DNA of 64,000 bases from Pseudomonas sp. BP8 (GTDB taxonomy: Bacteria; Pseudomonadota; Gammaproteobacteria; Pseudomonadales; Pseudomonadaceae): NCBI RefSeq assembly GCF_017875955.1, contig NZ_JAGINK010000001.1:4680501-4744500 (forward strand), written 5' to 3'. Position 1 is the stretch's first letter; every line of letters begins with the position of its first letter. The notes under the pieces are model-generated. The model worked only from the letters and a program-made list of their open reading frames with translations, ran no database searches and was not told the DNA's origin. A program made the position numbers and the translations under genes. Of this stretch, positions 40,875-49,474 are shown piece after piece.

Positions 40875-41810
40875 TCACACCGGTGCGTGGTCGAGCAGCA
40901 AACGTTGACGCACGACATCCACCAGGCGGTCGGGCTGGAACTTGGAAAGGAAATTGTCGCAACCGACCTTCTTCACCATCGATTCGTTGAAACTGCCCGA
41001 CAACGACGTGTGCAGCACCACGTAAAGCCCGCGCAGGCGCGCATCAGCGCGAATCTCGGTGGTCAGCCGATAACCGTCCATCTCGGGCATTTCCGCATCG
41101 GTGAAGATCATCAGCAACTTCTCGCAGAGGTCCTCGCCCGCATCAGCCCATGCCTTGAGCATGCGCAGGGCCTTCAGGCCATCACTGGCCACATGCAGCT
41201 TGACCCCCAATTGGGACAAGGTGTCACGCAACTGCGCCAGGGCCACGCTGGAGTCATCGACCAGCAGCACCTCGCGCCCACGGGCACGGGCCAGGACCGG
41301 ATCGGCCAGCTTGTCGCCGGAAACCTTGGCGTTGTACGGCACGATCTCTGCCAGCACCTTCTCGACGTCGATGATCTCGACCAACTGCTCCTCGACCTTG
41401 GTAATCGCCGTCAGGTAGTGCTGACGCCCGGCGCTGGTCGGCGGCGGCATGATCGCCTCCCAGTTCATGTTGACGATCCGATCGACACCGCCCACCAGGA
41501 AAGCCTGCACCGAGCGGTTGTATTCGGTGACGATGATGGTGCTGTCTGGCCCTGGCTGCAGCGGGCGCATGCCGATTGCCTGGGACAGATCTATCACCGG
41601 CAGGGTCTGGCCGCGCAAGTTGACCACGCCACAGACGAAGGCATGGCGCTGCGGCATCAGGGTCAGTTTGGGCAGTTGCAGGACTTCCTGGACCTTGAAC
41701 ACGTTGATCGCGAACAACTGGCGACCTGCCAGGCGGAACATCAGAATTTCCAGCCGGTTCTCACCTACCAGTTGCGTACGTTGGTCTACAGTGTCGAGAA
41801 TGCCAGCCAT
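40875..41810 (-). CDS. cheV: Chemotaxis coupling protein CheV
   Basis: 311 residues: CheW-like domain (about 15-160; ILMFRLAGRQLFAINVFKVQEVL, VCGVVNLRGQTLPVIDLS) and a receiver domain (about 178-305) with Asp238 in MIFTDAEMPEMDGY as phosphorylation site. CheV couples receptors to CheA and its receiver tunes adaptation. Single gene; the next gene upstream runs the other way. A chemoreceptor lies 10 kb on. Confidence 0.95.
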   Translation of the reverse strand: MAGILDTVDQRTQLVGENRLEILMFRLAGRQLFAINVFKVQEVLQLPKLTLMPQRHAFVCGVVNLRGQTLPVIDLSQAIGMRPLQPGPDSTIIVTEYNRSVQAFLVGGVDRIVNMNWEAIMPPPTSAGRQHYLTAITKVEEQLVEIIDVEKVLAEIVPYNAKVSGDKLADPVLARARGREVLLVDDSSVALAQLRDTLSQLGVKLHVASDGLKALRMLKAWADAGEDLCEKLLMIFTDAEMPEMDGYRLTTEIRADARLRGLYVVLHTSLSGSFNESMVKKVGCDNFLSKFQPDRLVDVVRQRLLLDHAPV

Positions 41811-42143
41811 TGCAAAGCCCCCAGGCTTGAGTCGGTAAAAATGTGATCATCCGCCCTGTATCGGCGGACTTCGGCCCAGCTTGACCCCGCGAGGAAAATG
41901 CCTGCCGGGCAATTGATATCACTTTACCATCATGATTAACTCGTGCCACTTCCTCCCCCGCACCGCAGCCGACACACGCCTATCAGGGTTTCCCCTAGAT
42001 GGCAATCGGGCGCAACCTGATGTTCGCGATATCCTTTAGCCATTAATGTGACGCCATTCTCATTGCATGAACGGAGTCAGGCTTTTGTTAGCGATTGTCC
42101 CGGTGTGCCCCTTCACTGCTGCTGTCCAGCCTGCTGGACGACC
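41811..42143. other. Divergent promoter region between cheV and a hypothetical gene
   Basis: About 330 bases with an AT-rich patch (41915-41945, TTGATATCACTTTACCATC) suited to promoters for cheV on the minus strand, and ATATCCTTTAGCCATTAATG near 42029-42048 for the plus-strand gene. No gene or repeat is seen. Confidence 0.6.
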
Positions 42144-42635
42144 ATGATGGACAGCACTCCGCTGCCCCCCAGCGTACTGCAGGACTTTCTGCTGAATGCG
42201 CAGGTCTGGCTGAACACAGCCGATGAGTGCCTGCAGCACCTGCACCTGATCGTCAACGACGCTGATGCCTGCCGCTGCCTGGATGACACGCTGGCCAACC
42301 TCGCCGTGCGTGCCGACAGCTTGGGCCTGATTGAAGTCGCTGATTACACGTTCGCCCTGCGTAACCTGCTCGCCCCGGTCTGCTGCCATGGGCACCTGTT
42401 GCCCGACGTATTGCCACACGTACAGGCCTGCCTTGATCTGCTGGCCTGGCAACTGGAACTGGTCGACCCTCAGACCGGGCGCCTCAACCTCGACACCAGC
42501 GAGCAAACCCAACTGCTTGACGCACTGACAAACGTGCTTGAACAACCCCCCGCGCAAACGTGTGCGCCATGCCACGCCTGCAGCCATCCCATCGCGACTG
42601 ATCAAAACAATGATCACTCGACCCGCCGCCAATGA
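42144..42635 (+). CDS. Hypothetical helical protein resembling a degenerate Hpt domain
   Basis: 163 residues, family not recognised. It is Leu- and Cys-rich and helical; ADSLGLIEVADYTFALRNLL lines up with the Hpt pattern (xxLGLxxLAxxxxxLE), but the phospho-acceptor histidine position nine residues before LGL is alanine. The C-terminus is Cys/His rich (CAPCHACSHPIATDQNNDHS) and might bind a metal. Two ATGs in tandem; neither has a strong ribosome site. It sits between cheV and a two-component pair, so a role in phosphorelay or scaffolding is possible but only inferred. Confidence 0.65.
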   Translation: MMDSTPLPPSVLQDFLLNAQVWLNTADECLQHLHLIVNDADACRCLDDTLANLAVRADSLGLIEVADYTFALRNLLAPVCCHGHLLPDVLPHVQACLDLLAWQLELVDPQTGRLNLDTSEQTQLLDALTNVLEQPPAQTCAPCHACSHPIATDQNNDHSTRRQ

Positions 42636-43047
42636 TCAGCGTTATTCACTGCTACGTGCTCTCTATTAAGCTTATGTAAGCGGATGTAAGGCCGTGTAAC
42701 CGAATTTGCCGGCAATCCGCTGAAAGTTGCTGATGTTTTTACGCAATGTATCCAAAAGCGGCTAACGCTTAGTTGCAGTACGGGCATATCGCCAGCACCC
42801 GCCAACAGCACTCTACCAACCCAGCACCGTTGCGCTATCGCCCTGTAAATCCGGAGGTTTGCCACACTAACGGGCCGCGACCAATTACATGCAAAGTGAT
42901 ACCATGCGCGCAAACACAGGCAGGTAGTGCTGAAAGCCATCAATTGAATACGCGCTCGACGGTTAATTGAAAATCAGGACGCCAGCGCCTCGCGGGACAA
43001 GCACGTGCACGGCCTCCAACAGCAATCATCCAGTGGCTTCCCTATTT
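42636..43047. other. Intergenic region before the NarL-type two-component system
   Basis: About 410 bases, less GC-rich than its surroundings. It contains three exactly phased TGTAA direct repeats (42671-42700) and AT-rich tracts such as GATGTTTTTACGCAATGTAT (about 42732-42751) that could be promoter elements. No gene is called. Confidence 0.65.
42671..42700 (+). promoter_or_regulatory. Three TGTAA direct repeats with 10-base period
   Basis: CTTATGTAAG, CGGATGTAAG and GCCGTGTAAC follow one another, putting TGTAA on the same face of the helix at 42675, 42685 and 42695. This is the layout of a direct-repeat activator or repressor site; which protein binds is unknown. Confidence 0.5.
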
Positions 43048-43938
43048 ATGCTTTCACGTTTGAAGATTTACCGACGCCGCTGTTCGCGCACTGCCGTGTT
43101 GTGCTGGGTCACCGCACTACTCTGCACACTGTCGCTGGTCGCCAACCTGGTGCTGCACTATCAACACCTGCCACTGCCCCTCAGCCTGATCCTGCTGCAA
43201 CTGACCGCCACCGCCGGCCTCGGCTGGCATCTGCGGCTATGGGCAAAATCGATCAACCTGCGCCCGGCCGAACTGGCCGACCGCATGCTCAAGGTCCAGG
43301 AGAGCGAGCGCCAGCGCCTGAGCCGGGAGCTGCACGATGACATCGGGCAGCTGCTCACGGCGGCCAAGCTGCAACTCGACTGGCTGCAACGGCGGGTGCC
43401 GGGCGAGCTGCACGGGCACTGCGCCACCCTGCGCACGACGCTGGACGACACCCTGAGCAATGTGCGCGATGTATCGGCTCTGCTCAATCCACGGCAACTG
43501 GCCAGTCTGGGCCTGGAGGCCAGCCTGCGCGCGCATCTGCTGCGCACCTTGGCCAACAGCGAGGTGCGCTGGAGCCTGGAGTGCCAACAGCGCCTGGACG
43601 GCATCTGCGAGGCGACCAGCATGGCTGCTTTTCGGATTACCCAGGAAGCGGTCACCAACATGCTTCGCCATGCCCAAGCGCGCAACCTGCGCATTCATTT
43701 GCAACGCACGCCCGCAGGCCTGGCTTTATCGATCGTGGACGACGGCCGTGGATTCGTACCGGTCAGCCGCCCAGCCGAGGCTGGCCAGCGTGGCATGGCC
43801 GGCATGCATGAGCGGGCGGCGGCATTGCAAGGACGTTTGTCCGTGATCAGCCAACCCGACCAAGGCACGCGTATCGAGGCTCTGTTTCCGTGGCCAGCGC
43901 GTACCCATGAACGCGCCAGGACGCACCCCGCCCCATGA
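43048..43938 (+). CDS. Sensor histidine kinase, NarX/DegS-type (HisKA_3)
   Basis: 296 residues: two membrane segments (about 15-37 and 42-60) with almost no periplasmic loop, then a HisKA_3 dimerisation domain with His96 in ERQRLSRELHDDIGQLL, and an ATPase domain (ITQEAVTNMLRHAQA, DDGRGF, GMAGMHERAAALQGRL). The short loop suggests that it senses a membrane or intracellular signal. The start is not firmly fixed: no Shine-Dalgarno is clear before this ATG. Its stop overlaps the regulator start by four bases (ATGA). Confidence 0.87.
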   Translation: MLSRLKIYRRRCSRTAVLCWVTALLCTLSLVANLVLHYQHLPLPLSLILLQLTATAGLGWHLRLWAKSINLRPAELADRMLKVQESERQRLSRELHDDIGQLLTAAKLQLDWLQRRVPGELHGHCATLRTTLDDTLSNVRDVSALLNPRQLASLGLEASLRAHLLRTLANSEVRWSLECQQRLDGICEATSMAAFRITQEAVTNMLRHAQARNLRIHLQRTPAGLALSIVDDGRGFVPVSRPAEAGQRGMAGMHERAAALQGRLSVISQPDQGTRIEALFPWPARTHERARTHPAP

Positions 43939-44594
43939 CCTGTAGATTATTGCTGGTAGATGACCATTCACTTATCCGCGCAGGCGTTCGTGCGCTGGTG
44001 TCTGACATCCATGGCTATACGGTGGTTGGCGAAGCCGATGACGGCGACCAACTGCTGGAACTGGTGCAACGGCTGACCCCAGACATCGTCCTGCTGGACA
44101 TCTCGATGCGCTCGACCAGCGGCCTCGATGCACTGACCCACCTGCGCGGCAGTGGTCACACCTGCAAGGTGCTGATTCTGTCGATGCACACCGACCCGGC
44201 GTTGATCATGCGCGCGCTTGAAAGCGGTGCCCATGGCTACCTGCTCAAGGACACCACCGCTACCGAACTGGAGCAGGCCCTGGACGCGCTGCGCGCCGAC
44301 GAGCGCTACCTGAGCCCGGCGATCGCCCATACCGTGATCAACCAGGCACTGCAGCAGGCCAACAAGGGCACGCCGACCGTTAACGAGCGGCATAACCTCA
44401 CTGCACGCCAGCTTGAGATCCTGCGCCTGATCGTGCGCGGCAAGTCCACCCGGGAAATCGCCACAGGCCTGGGCTTGTCGATCAAGACCGTGGAAACCCA
44501 CCGCTCGCAGGTCATGAAACGCTTGCAGATCTACGACGTCGCCGGGCTGGTACTGTTCGCGGTGCGCGAAAAGATCATCAGCCTGGACGACTGA
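43935..44594 (+). CDS. LuxR/NarL-family response regulator
   Basis: 219 residues. Receiver domain with DD pair at 9-10, phospho-acceptor Asp55 (IVLLDISMRSTSG) and the lysine in HGYLLKDTT; the C-terminal LuxR-type helix-turn-helix reads LTARQLEILRLIVRGKSTREIATGLGLS and SIKTVETHRSQVMKRL (about 150-205). Partner of the kinase just upstream. Its last 17 bases overlap the end of the convergent lipid kinase gene. Confidence 0.92.
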   Translation: MTCRLLLVDDHSLIRAGVRALVSDIHGYTVVGEADDGDQLLELVQRLTPDIVLLDISMRSTSGLDALTHLRGSGHTCKVLILSMHTDPALIMRALESGAHGYLLKDTTATELEQALDALRADERYLSPAIAHTVINQALQQANKGTPTVNERHNLTARQLEILRLIVRGKSTREIATGLGLSIKTVETHRSQVMKRLQIYDVAGLVLFAVREKIISLDD

Positions 44595-45465
44595 GCAGGG
44601 GCGAATCCGCCGGCAAATGCAGACGCAGTGCTGCCGGGACCGCCTCAAAACGCAGACTGTCAGCCTGCAGCGGCTCACCATCGAGGTTGATGTCCAGCCC
44701 CTGCGAACTCTTGATTTCCACCCAGGGCAAACGCGCCCGCACGAACAAGCCTTCGCCGCCGAGCAAGTCACGCAACGCGCCGACCATCTCTTGTGGCGCC
44801 GGCAGGATACCGATATCGAGCAGGCCATCATCGGCCAGCGCATCCGGACACAACACATGCCCACCGCCGGCCTGGCGCCCGTTGCCGATGCCCAGCGCCA
44901 GCAGGTCGCCCTGCCAGTGGAAATCCGGCCCCTGCAGCTCGACCGAGGCCGCCTGCAATTCACTGAAACGCGAAAGACCGGTGAACAGATAGGCCGCCGC
45001 ACCGATGACCTTTTTCAGGTCTTCCGAAGTATTGGCGGTGATCTGGCTGCCAAAGCCACCCGTGGCCATGTTCAGGAACAGCTGATCACCGACCTTGCCC
45101 AGGTCGATCGCGCGTGCGGGCTGGTCGATCAAGGCCAGCGCCTCAGCCGGCTCCAACGGCACCCCGGCGGCCTTGGCGAAATCGTTCGCCGTGCCCAGGG
45201 GCAGCAGTACCAGGCTGGCTTCGCTCTGGACCGAGCCCATGGCCTCGGCGATATCACGCAGAGTGCCATCGCCACCACCGGCGACGATGTGGCTGTAGCC
45301 GGCCTGCAGTGCCTCGCTGACCAGGCGCTGGGCATCGCCCGCCTCCCAGGTCAGACGGACATCCAACTGCCAACCGCGCTCGCGAAGCGCGACTACCGCT
45401 TCCCTGACCTGCTCGTTCAGGGCCTGCTTGCCATGCAGAACCAACATTGCCTTGCGCTCGCCCAT
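44578..45465 (-). CDS. yegS: Lipid kinase YegS-like (diacylglycerol kinase catalytic family)
   Basis: 295 residues; expected to phosphorylate phosphatidylglycerol or diacylglycerol at the membrane. Diagnostic motifs are VAGGGDGTLRDIAEAMG and LLPLGTANDFAKAAGVP, the substrate region NMATGGFGSQITANTSEDLKK, and the C-terminal VEIKSSQGLDINLDGEPLQ. The start is the ATG with GGAGGGGACGTG upstream; the open frame reaches 11 codons further. Confidence 0.92.
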   Translation of the reverse strand: MGERKAMLVLHGKQALNEQVREAVVALRERGWQLDVRLTWEAGDAQRLVSEALQAGYSHIVAGGGDGTLRDIAEAMGSVQSEASLVLLPLGTANDFAKAAGVPLEPAEALALIDQPARAIDLGKVGDQLFLNMATGGFGSQITANTSEDLKKVIGAAAYLFTGLSRFSELQAASVELQGPDFHWQGDLLALGIGNGRQAGGGHVLCPDALADDGLLDIGILPAPQEMVGALRDLLGGEGLFVRARLPWVEIKSSQGLDINLDGEPLQADSLRFEAVPAALRLHLPADSPLLSRPG

Positions 45466-45714
45466 CACGTCCCCTCCGGTAAAAGACTCCAATCTCAATC
45501 TCGACCATGGCCAACGACAAATTGCTGCACGCCGACGGCAATTGCAGCAGAAATCGAACCGATTAACCGATTACCGTTGAAAGGTGATCAGCCCAGGCGC
45601 ATTATCGACAAATATTTGGCCAAACATGATTAGCCATAAAAAATAGTCATTTATTTGACCAATTGATTCGTCAGTCGTTCGACAACTACCCGGCCGTCAG
45701 CGAGGATTGGGCAG

Positions 45715-46959
45715 ATGCGTATACTTTGGACACTGCCGTACCTGCCCTGGCCCACCACCAGCGGCTGCAAGACCCGGCAATATCACCTGCTGCGCGAGCT
45801 GGCCCAGCACGGTCACCGGATCACCTTGCTGGTGCAGTCCAAGGTTCCCCTCGGCGACACCGCCCGCGCAGCCCTCGAGCCGCTGCTCGAGCGCCTGATC
45901 GTGCTACCCAGGCGCGCACTGCACAGCCCGCTCAACCTGCTGGCCTCACCGATCATCGACTACCCCATGCGGGCGATCATTCACGGCCTGGCACCGTGCC
46001 TGCGCCACCAGTTCGAGCAGTTGCTGGATGAGCCCTGGGACGTCATTCAGATCGAGCACAGCTACAGCTTCCAGCCCTTCGAGAAAGCCCTGCAAGCCCG
46101 CGGCCTGCCCTTCATGCTCAGCGAACACACCCTGGAGTCGGAGCTTGGCGCCGCCTGCCACGATCGCCTGCCGCTCTGGCTGAGGCCACTCAATGCCTTT
46201 GACCATTGGCGCTACCGGCGCTGGGAGCAGCGGATACTCAGCCAGCCCAGCGAGGTCGTGGCGGTCAGCGCGCATGATGCCGACGTGATCGGCAAGATCA
46301 GCGGCAGGCCGGTGAACGTCGTGGTCAACGGCGTCGACTGCGACTATTACCAAGACGTGCGCGCCGCCCCGCACAGCCAGCGCCTGCTGTTTGTCGGCAA
46401 CTTTGAATACGGGGCAAACCTTGAAGCTATCGAATGGGCGCTGGAAGAGATCCTGCCTCAGGTCTGGATGAGCAACCCGGCGGTACGCCTGGCGATCGCT
46501 GGGCATGCCCTGCCGGCAAGCTGGAAACTGCACTGGAACGACCCGCGCATCGAATGGATCGGCTACCGCCCCGACCTGCGTGAACTGCAGCGACGCTCGG
46601 CGCTGTTCTTCGCACCGCTACGCTATGGCGGCGGCTCCAAGGTGAAAATTCTCGAGGCGATGGCCGCCGGCCTGCCGGTAATTGCCACCAGCAAGGGCGT
46701 GTCGGGGCTGGCGCTGAACAATGGCGAGCATTACTTGGGCAGCGATGAAAGTGGCCAGCTCGCCCTGCAGATAACCCAGTTGCTCAACCAGCCGTGGCGC
46801 ATGGCTCAGCTCGGCGAAACCGGGCGCCAGTTCGCTCGTCAGCGGCATGACTGGAGCGTTGCCGCGCAGCAACTGGAAACCGTGCACATGCGCCTGACCC
46901 AGGCAGCGCCGCGCACCAGCCCTGCTCCGGGCGTGCTGTTCGGGCGTTCAGCCAAGTAG
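45715..46959 (+). CDS. Glycosyltransferase, GT-B fold (family 4 type)
   Basis: 414 residues. N-terminal MRILWTLPYLPWPTTSGCKTRQYHLLRELAQHGH is a GT4-type acceptor domain opening; the donor-binding half has VVNGVDCDYY, LLFVGNFEYGANLEAIEWAL, IEWIGYRPDLRELQRRSALFFAPLRYGGGSKVKILEAMAAGLPVIATSKG with the E-x7-E region. No sugar-nucleotide or polysaccharide genes are adjacent, so its product is unknown. The preceding 215 bases are AT-rich and probably its promoter. The 3' end overlaps moeA by 12 bases. Confidence 0.9.
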   Translation: MRILWTLPYLPWPTTSGCKTRQYHLLRELAQHGHRITLLVQSKVPLGDTARAALEPLLERLIVLPRRALHSPLNLLASPIIDYPMRAIIHGLAPCLRHQFEQLLDEPWDVIQIEHSYSFQPFEKALQARGLPFMLSEHTLESELGAACHDRLPLWLRPLNAFDHWRYRRWEQRILSQPSEVVAVSAHDADVIGKISGRPVNVVVNGVDCDYYQDVRAAPHSQRLLFVGNFEYGANLEAIEWALEEILPQVWMSNPAVRLAIAGHALPASWKLHWNDPRIEWIGYRPDLRELQRRSALFFAPLRYGGGSKVKILEAMAAGLPVIATSKGVSGLALNNGEHYLGSDESGQLALQITQLLNQPWRMAQLGETGRQFARQRHDWSVAAQQLETVHMRLTQAAPRTSPAPGVLFGRSAK

Positions 46960-48174
46960 CTCGCTCAAAGGAATGAACCACACGCTGTCGCCTTGTTGCG
47001 GAGTGCTGCCTTCATGCACCTCGACCAGGCCTTCGGCCCAGGCGGCACTGCGCAACACGCCAGAACTCTGGTTCTTGTAGATGCGCGCCCGGCCCTCTTC
47101 GAGACGCGCCCGCAGGTACTCACGGCGCGTACCAGCCTTGGGCCAATCGAAGCCGGCCGGGACGCTGAAGCGCAGCGGCGCGACATTCGCCACGCCTTGC
47201 CGACGCAGCAAGTAGGGCCGGGTCAGCAGGCCAAAGGTGACCAAGGTCGAGGCCGGGTTGCCGGGCAGACCGATCACCGGCACGCCGCGGTAATGACCGA
47301 AGGTCAGGGGCTTGCCCGGTTTGATCGCCAGCTTCCACAGCGCCAGCTCACCTGCTTCGCGCAGGGCGATGCCGAGGTAGTCAGCCTCGCCCACCGAGAC
47401 GCCTCCGGTAGACAGAATCAGGTCGACATCGCCCAGACCAGCCAGGCAGTCGCGGGTTTGCTGCAGGTCATCGGCGATGATACCCACATCGACCACCTCA
47501 CAGCCCAGGCGCTGCAGCCAGCTCGCCAGCAGCCGACGATTGCTGTTGTAGATCTGCCCAGGCCCTAATGGCAAGCCTGGCTCGACCAGTTCGTCACCGG
47601 TAGACAGCACCGCTACCCGCACCTTGCGCACCACCTCAAGTCGGGCATGCCCGAGGGTGGCGGCCAGGCCCAGCTCAATCGGCCCGAGGCGCGTGCCTGC
47701 ACTCATCACCTGCTCGCCAATGCGGGTTTCCTGACCCTGCGGGCGAACGTTCTGCTGGGCCCGCAGCGGCTCGAGGAAGCGCACCCGGCCATCGTCCAGT
47801 ACTTCGGTGTTTTCCTGCATTTCGACGCAGTCGGCGCCTTCGGGCAGCGGCGCGCCGGTGAAAATTCGCGCACAGCTGCCCGCCTGCAAGGGCTGCGGGG
47901 CATGGCCGGCAAAAATCCGTTGGCTCACTGGCAGCGGTTCGCCATGCCCGTCGGCGAGGCGCAAGGCATAGCCATCCATGGCACTGTTCGGCCACGGTGG
48001 CAGGTCGAGCTCTGCCACCAGGTCCTGCGCCAGAACGCGACCTTCGGCATCGGCCAGGGCGACGGTTTCGGTCGCGCGGATCGGCGCCGACTCGGCCAGC
48101 GCCAATAGCCGTTCGAGCGCCTCTTCCACCGGCATCAGCGGGCGCGGCTGCAGCGCCTCAACCACGGCTTTCAC
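46948..48174 (-). CDS. moeA: Molybdopterin molybdenumtransferase
   Basis: Inserts molybdate into adenylylated molybdopterin to give Moco. 408 residues: SAMDGYALR near residue 66, GAPLPEGADCVEMQENTEV, the MoCF domain with LSTGDELVEPG, ILSTGGVSVGEADYL, and LPGNPASTLVTF, and a C-terminal beta domain. The GTG start overlaps the moaB stop by 17 bases, so moaB-moeA are translationally coupled. Convergent with the glycosyltransferase. Confidence 0.95.
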   Translation of the reverse strand: MKAVVEALQPRPLMPVEEALERLLALAESAPIRATETVALADAEGRVLAQDLVAELDLPPWPNSAMDGYALRLADGHGEPLPVSQRIFAGHAPQPLQAGSCARIFTGAPLPEGADCVEMQENTEVLDDGRVRFLEPLRAQQNVRPQGQETRIGEQVMSAGTRLGPIELGLAATLGHARLEVVRKVRVAVLSTGDELVEPGLPLGPGQIYNSNRRLLASWLQRLGCEVVDVGIIADDLQQTRDCLAGLGDVDLILSTGGVSVGEADYLGIALREAGELALWKLAIKPGKPLTFGHYRGVPVIGLPGNPASTLVTFGLLTRPYLLRRQGVANVAPLRFSVPAGFDWPKAGTRREYLRARLEEGRARIYKNQSSGVLRSAAWAEGLVEVHEGSTPQQGDSVWFIPLSELLG

Positions 48175-48697
48175 AGGCCGCCGCCTGCTTCAGGTGAGCG
48201 ACGAAGTTGCACGGCCGATGGCGGGCATCGAGTTGTTCGGCAAGGATCCCGTCCCAACCGGTGCGCACGGCATTGGTCGAGCCCGGCAGACAGCAGACCA
48301 GCGTGCCATTGGCCAGCCCGGCGAGGGCACGCGACTGTACGGTAGAGGTGCCGATGTCGGCCACCGAGATCTGCCGGAACAGTTCACCGAAGCCATCCAC
48401 CTGTTTGTCCAGCAGGCAGGCGACCGCCTCGGGGGTACTGTCACGGCCGGTGAAGCCGGTGCCGCCAGTAACCAGTACGACCTGCACCTGGTCATCGGCG
48501 ACCCAGGTGGCAACCTGAGCGCGAATCTTGTACAGATCGTCCTTGAGCAGCACGCGCTCCGCCAGCAAATGACCGGCGCCCGTCAGGCGGTCGACGAACA
48601 ATTGGCCTGAAGTGTCTGTTTCAAAGGTGCGGGTATCGCTGACCGTGAGCACGGCGATGTTCAGCGGCACGAAAGGAGTATCTGCCTTGGCTTTCAT
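48158..48697 (-). CDS. moaB: Molybdenum cofactor biosynthesis protein B
   Basis: 179-residue MoCF-fold protein of Moco synthesis, probably the adenylylating partner or a paralogue of MogA. The core motifs are LNIAVLTVSDTRTFETDTSG, VVLVTGGTGFTGRDSTPEAV and LVCCLPGSTNAVRTGW. It is the first gene of the moaB-moeA pair. Confidence 0.95.
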   Translation of the reverse strand: MKAKADTPFVPLNIAVLTVSDTRTFETDTSGQLFVDRLTGAGHLLAERVLLKDDLYKIRAQVATWVADDQVQVVLVTGGTGFTGRDSTPEAVACLLDKQVDGFGELFRQISVADIGTSTVQSRALAGLANGTLVCCLPGSTNAVRTGWDGILAEQLDARHRPCNFVAHLKQAAACESRG

Positions 48698-48877
48698 GGG
48701 GGTCCGTCGCAGGGAAAGAAAGGGATGGCCCTTGTTATATCACAGGCCACCGCCGCCACGAGCCGAGGCGTTGCGCTTGATCAATGGCAGGGCATTGGCG
48801 CTATGCTCCACTGTGCAAGGAACTTGCTTGGACGCCCCGCGTCTTACTGTCATCAAGCACCATTGAACTGGAGAAAC

Positions 48878-49102
48878 ATGATGATTCAACGGACCCTTCC
48901 CGCCTTTATGCTCGCACTGGGCCTTGGCGCCCTCGCTGGCTGTGCTTCGCCGACCGTCATCACCCTGAATGACGGCCGCGAGATCCAGGCGGTGGACACC
49001 CCATCCTATGACGACGACGCCGGCTTCTACGAATTCGAGCAGCTCGATGGCAAGCGTACGCGCATCAATAAAGACCAGATCCGTACCGTGAAAGAGCTCT
49101 GA
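48878..49102 (+). CDS. Small lipoprotein, YgdI/YgdR family
   Basis: 74 residues: lipoprotein signal (QRTLPAFMLALGLGALAGC, lipobox LAGC) followed by the DUF903 SH3-like unit SPTVITLNDGREIQAVDTPSYDDDAGFYEFEQLDGKRTRINKDQIRTVKEL. Expected in the outer membrane. GGAG lies just before the two tandem ATGs. Its function is not known. A terminator follows within 10 bases. Confidence 0.92.
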   Translation: MMIQRTLPAFMLALGLGALAGCASPTVITLNDGREIQAVDTPSYDDDAGFYEFEQLDGKRTRINKDQIRTVKEL

Positions 49103-49109
49103 TCTGGGG

Positions 49110-49134
49110 CTGTTTTTTGGCAAACAGTCTTTTT
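49110..49134 (+). terminator. Terminator of the small lipoprotein gene
   Basis: Six-base stem CTGTTT / AAACAG followed by TCTTTTT. Short but well placed directly after the stop codon. Confidence 0.7.
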
Positions 49135-49183
49135 ACAACAAGGGCTTGCGTCGGAAAATAGCTTGCAGTAGGATTTTGTTCAT

Positions 49184-49260
49184 CGGAGTGTAGCGCAGCC
49201 AGGTAGCGCGTCTCGTTCGGGACGAGAAGGCCGCAGGTTCGAATCCTGTCTCTCCGACCA
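49184..49260 (+). tRNA. tRNA-Pro (anticodon CGG)
   Basis: 77-base cloverleaf with encoded CCA. Anticodon stem TCTCG/CGAGA closes the loop TTCGGGA, so the anticodon is CGG. D-arm GCGC/GCGC and T-arm around GGTTCGAATCC are regular. The acceptor stem pairs CGGAGTG with CTCTCCG, with a T-T mismatch at position 6-67. A strong terminator follows at 49273. Confidence 0.97.
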
Positions 49261-49272
49261 CATCCTGCTCAC

Positions 49273-49299
49273 AAAAAGCCCGCCTTGCGCGGGCTTTTT
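49273..49299 (+). terminator. Rho-independent terminator after tRNA-Pro
   Basis: AAAAAGCCCGC / GCGGGCTTTTT arms with a short loop and T-run; 12 bases after the tRNA. Confidence 0.92.
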
Positions 49300-49366
49300 G
49301 TTGTGTCCGCATTGGGTGCCGCTTCCACCAGGACTGTGTACGCCTGCAAAGCGCCGCGGTCCGACC

Positions 49367-49412
49367 CTGTGGGAGCGGCCTTGTGTCGCGAAAGGGGCGC
49401 GCAGCGCCCCCC
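49367..49412 (+). repeat. REP element
   Basis: CTGTGGGAGCGGCCTTGTG, TCGCGAAA and the stem GGGGCGC-GCA-GCGCCCC. Same subtype as the cluster before nagZ. Confidence 0.8.
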
Positions 49413-49474
49413 CGAGATTACTGGCCTCCATAATCAATCCGGAGGTAACGCAAACACCTTGAAAGGGCTGGGCC

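Noticed and set aside
49184..49260. tRNA-Pro as an island attachment site
   Set aside because: The sequence after the tRNA is a terminator, a REP and mqo; no integrase or repeated tRNA 3' end was found in the window.
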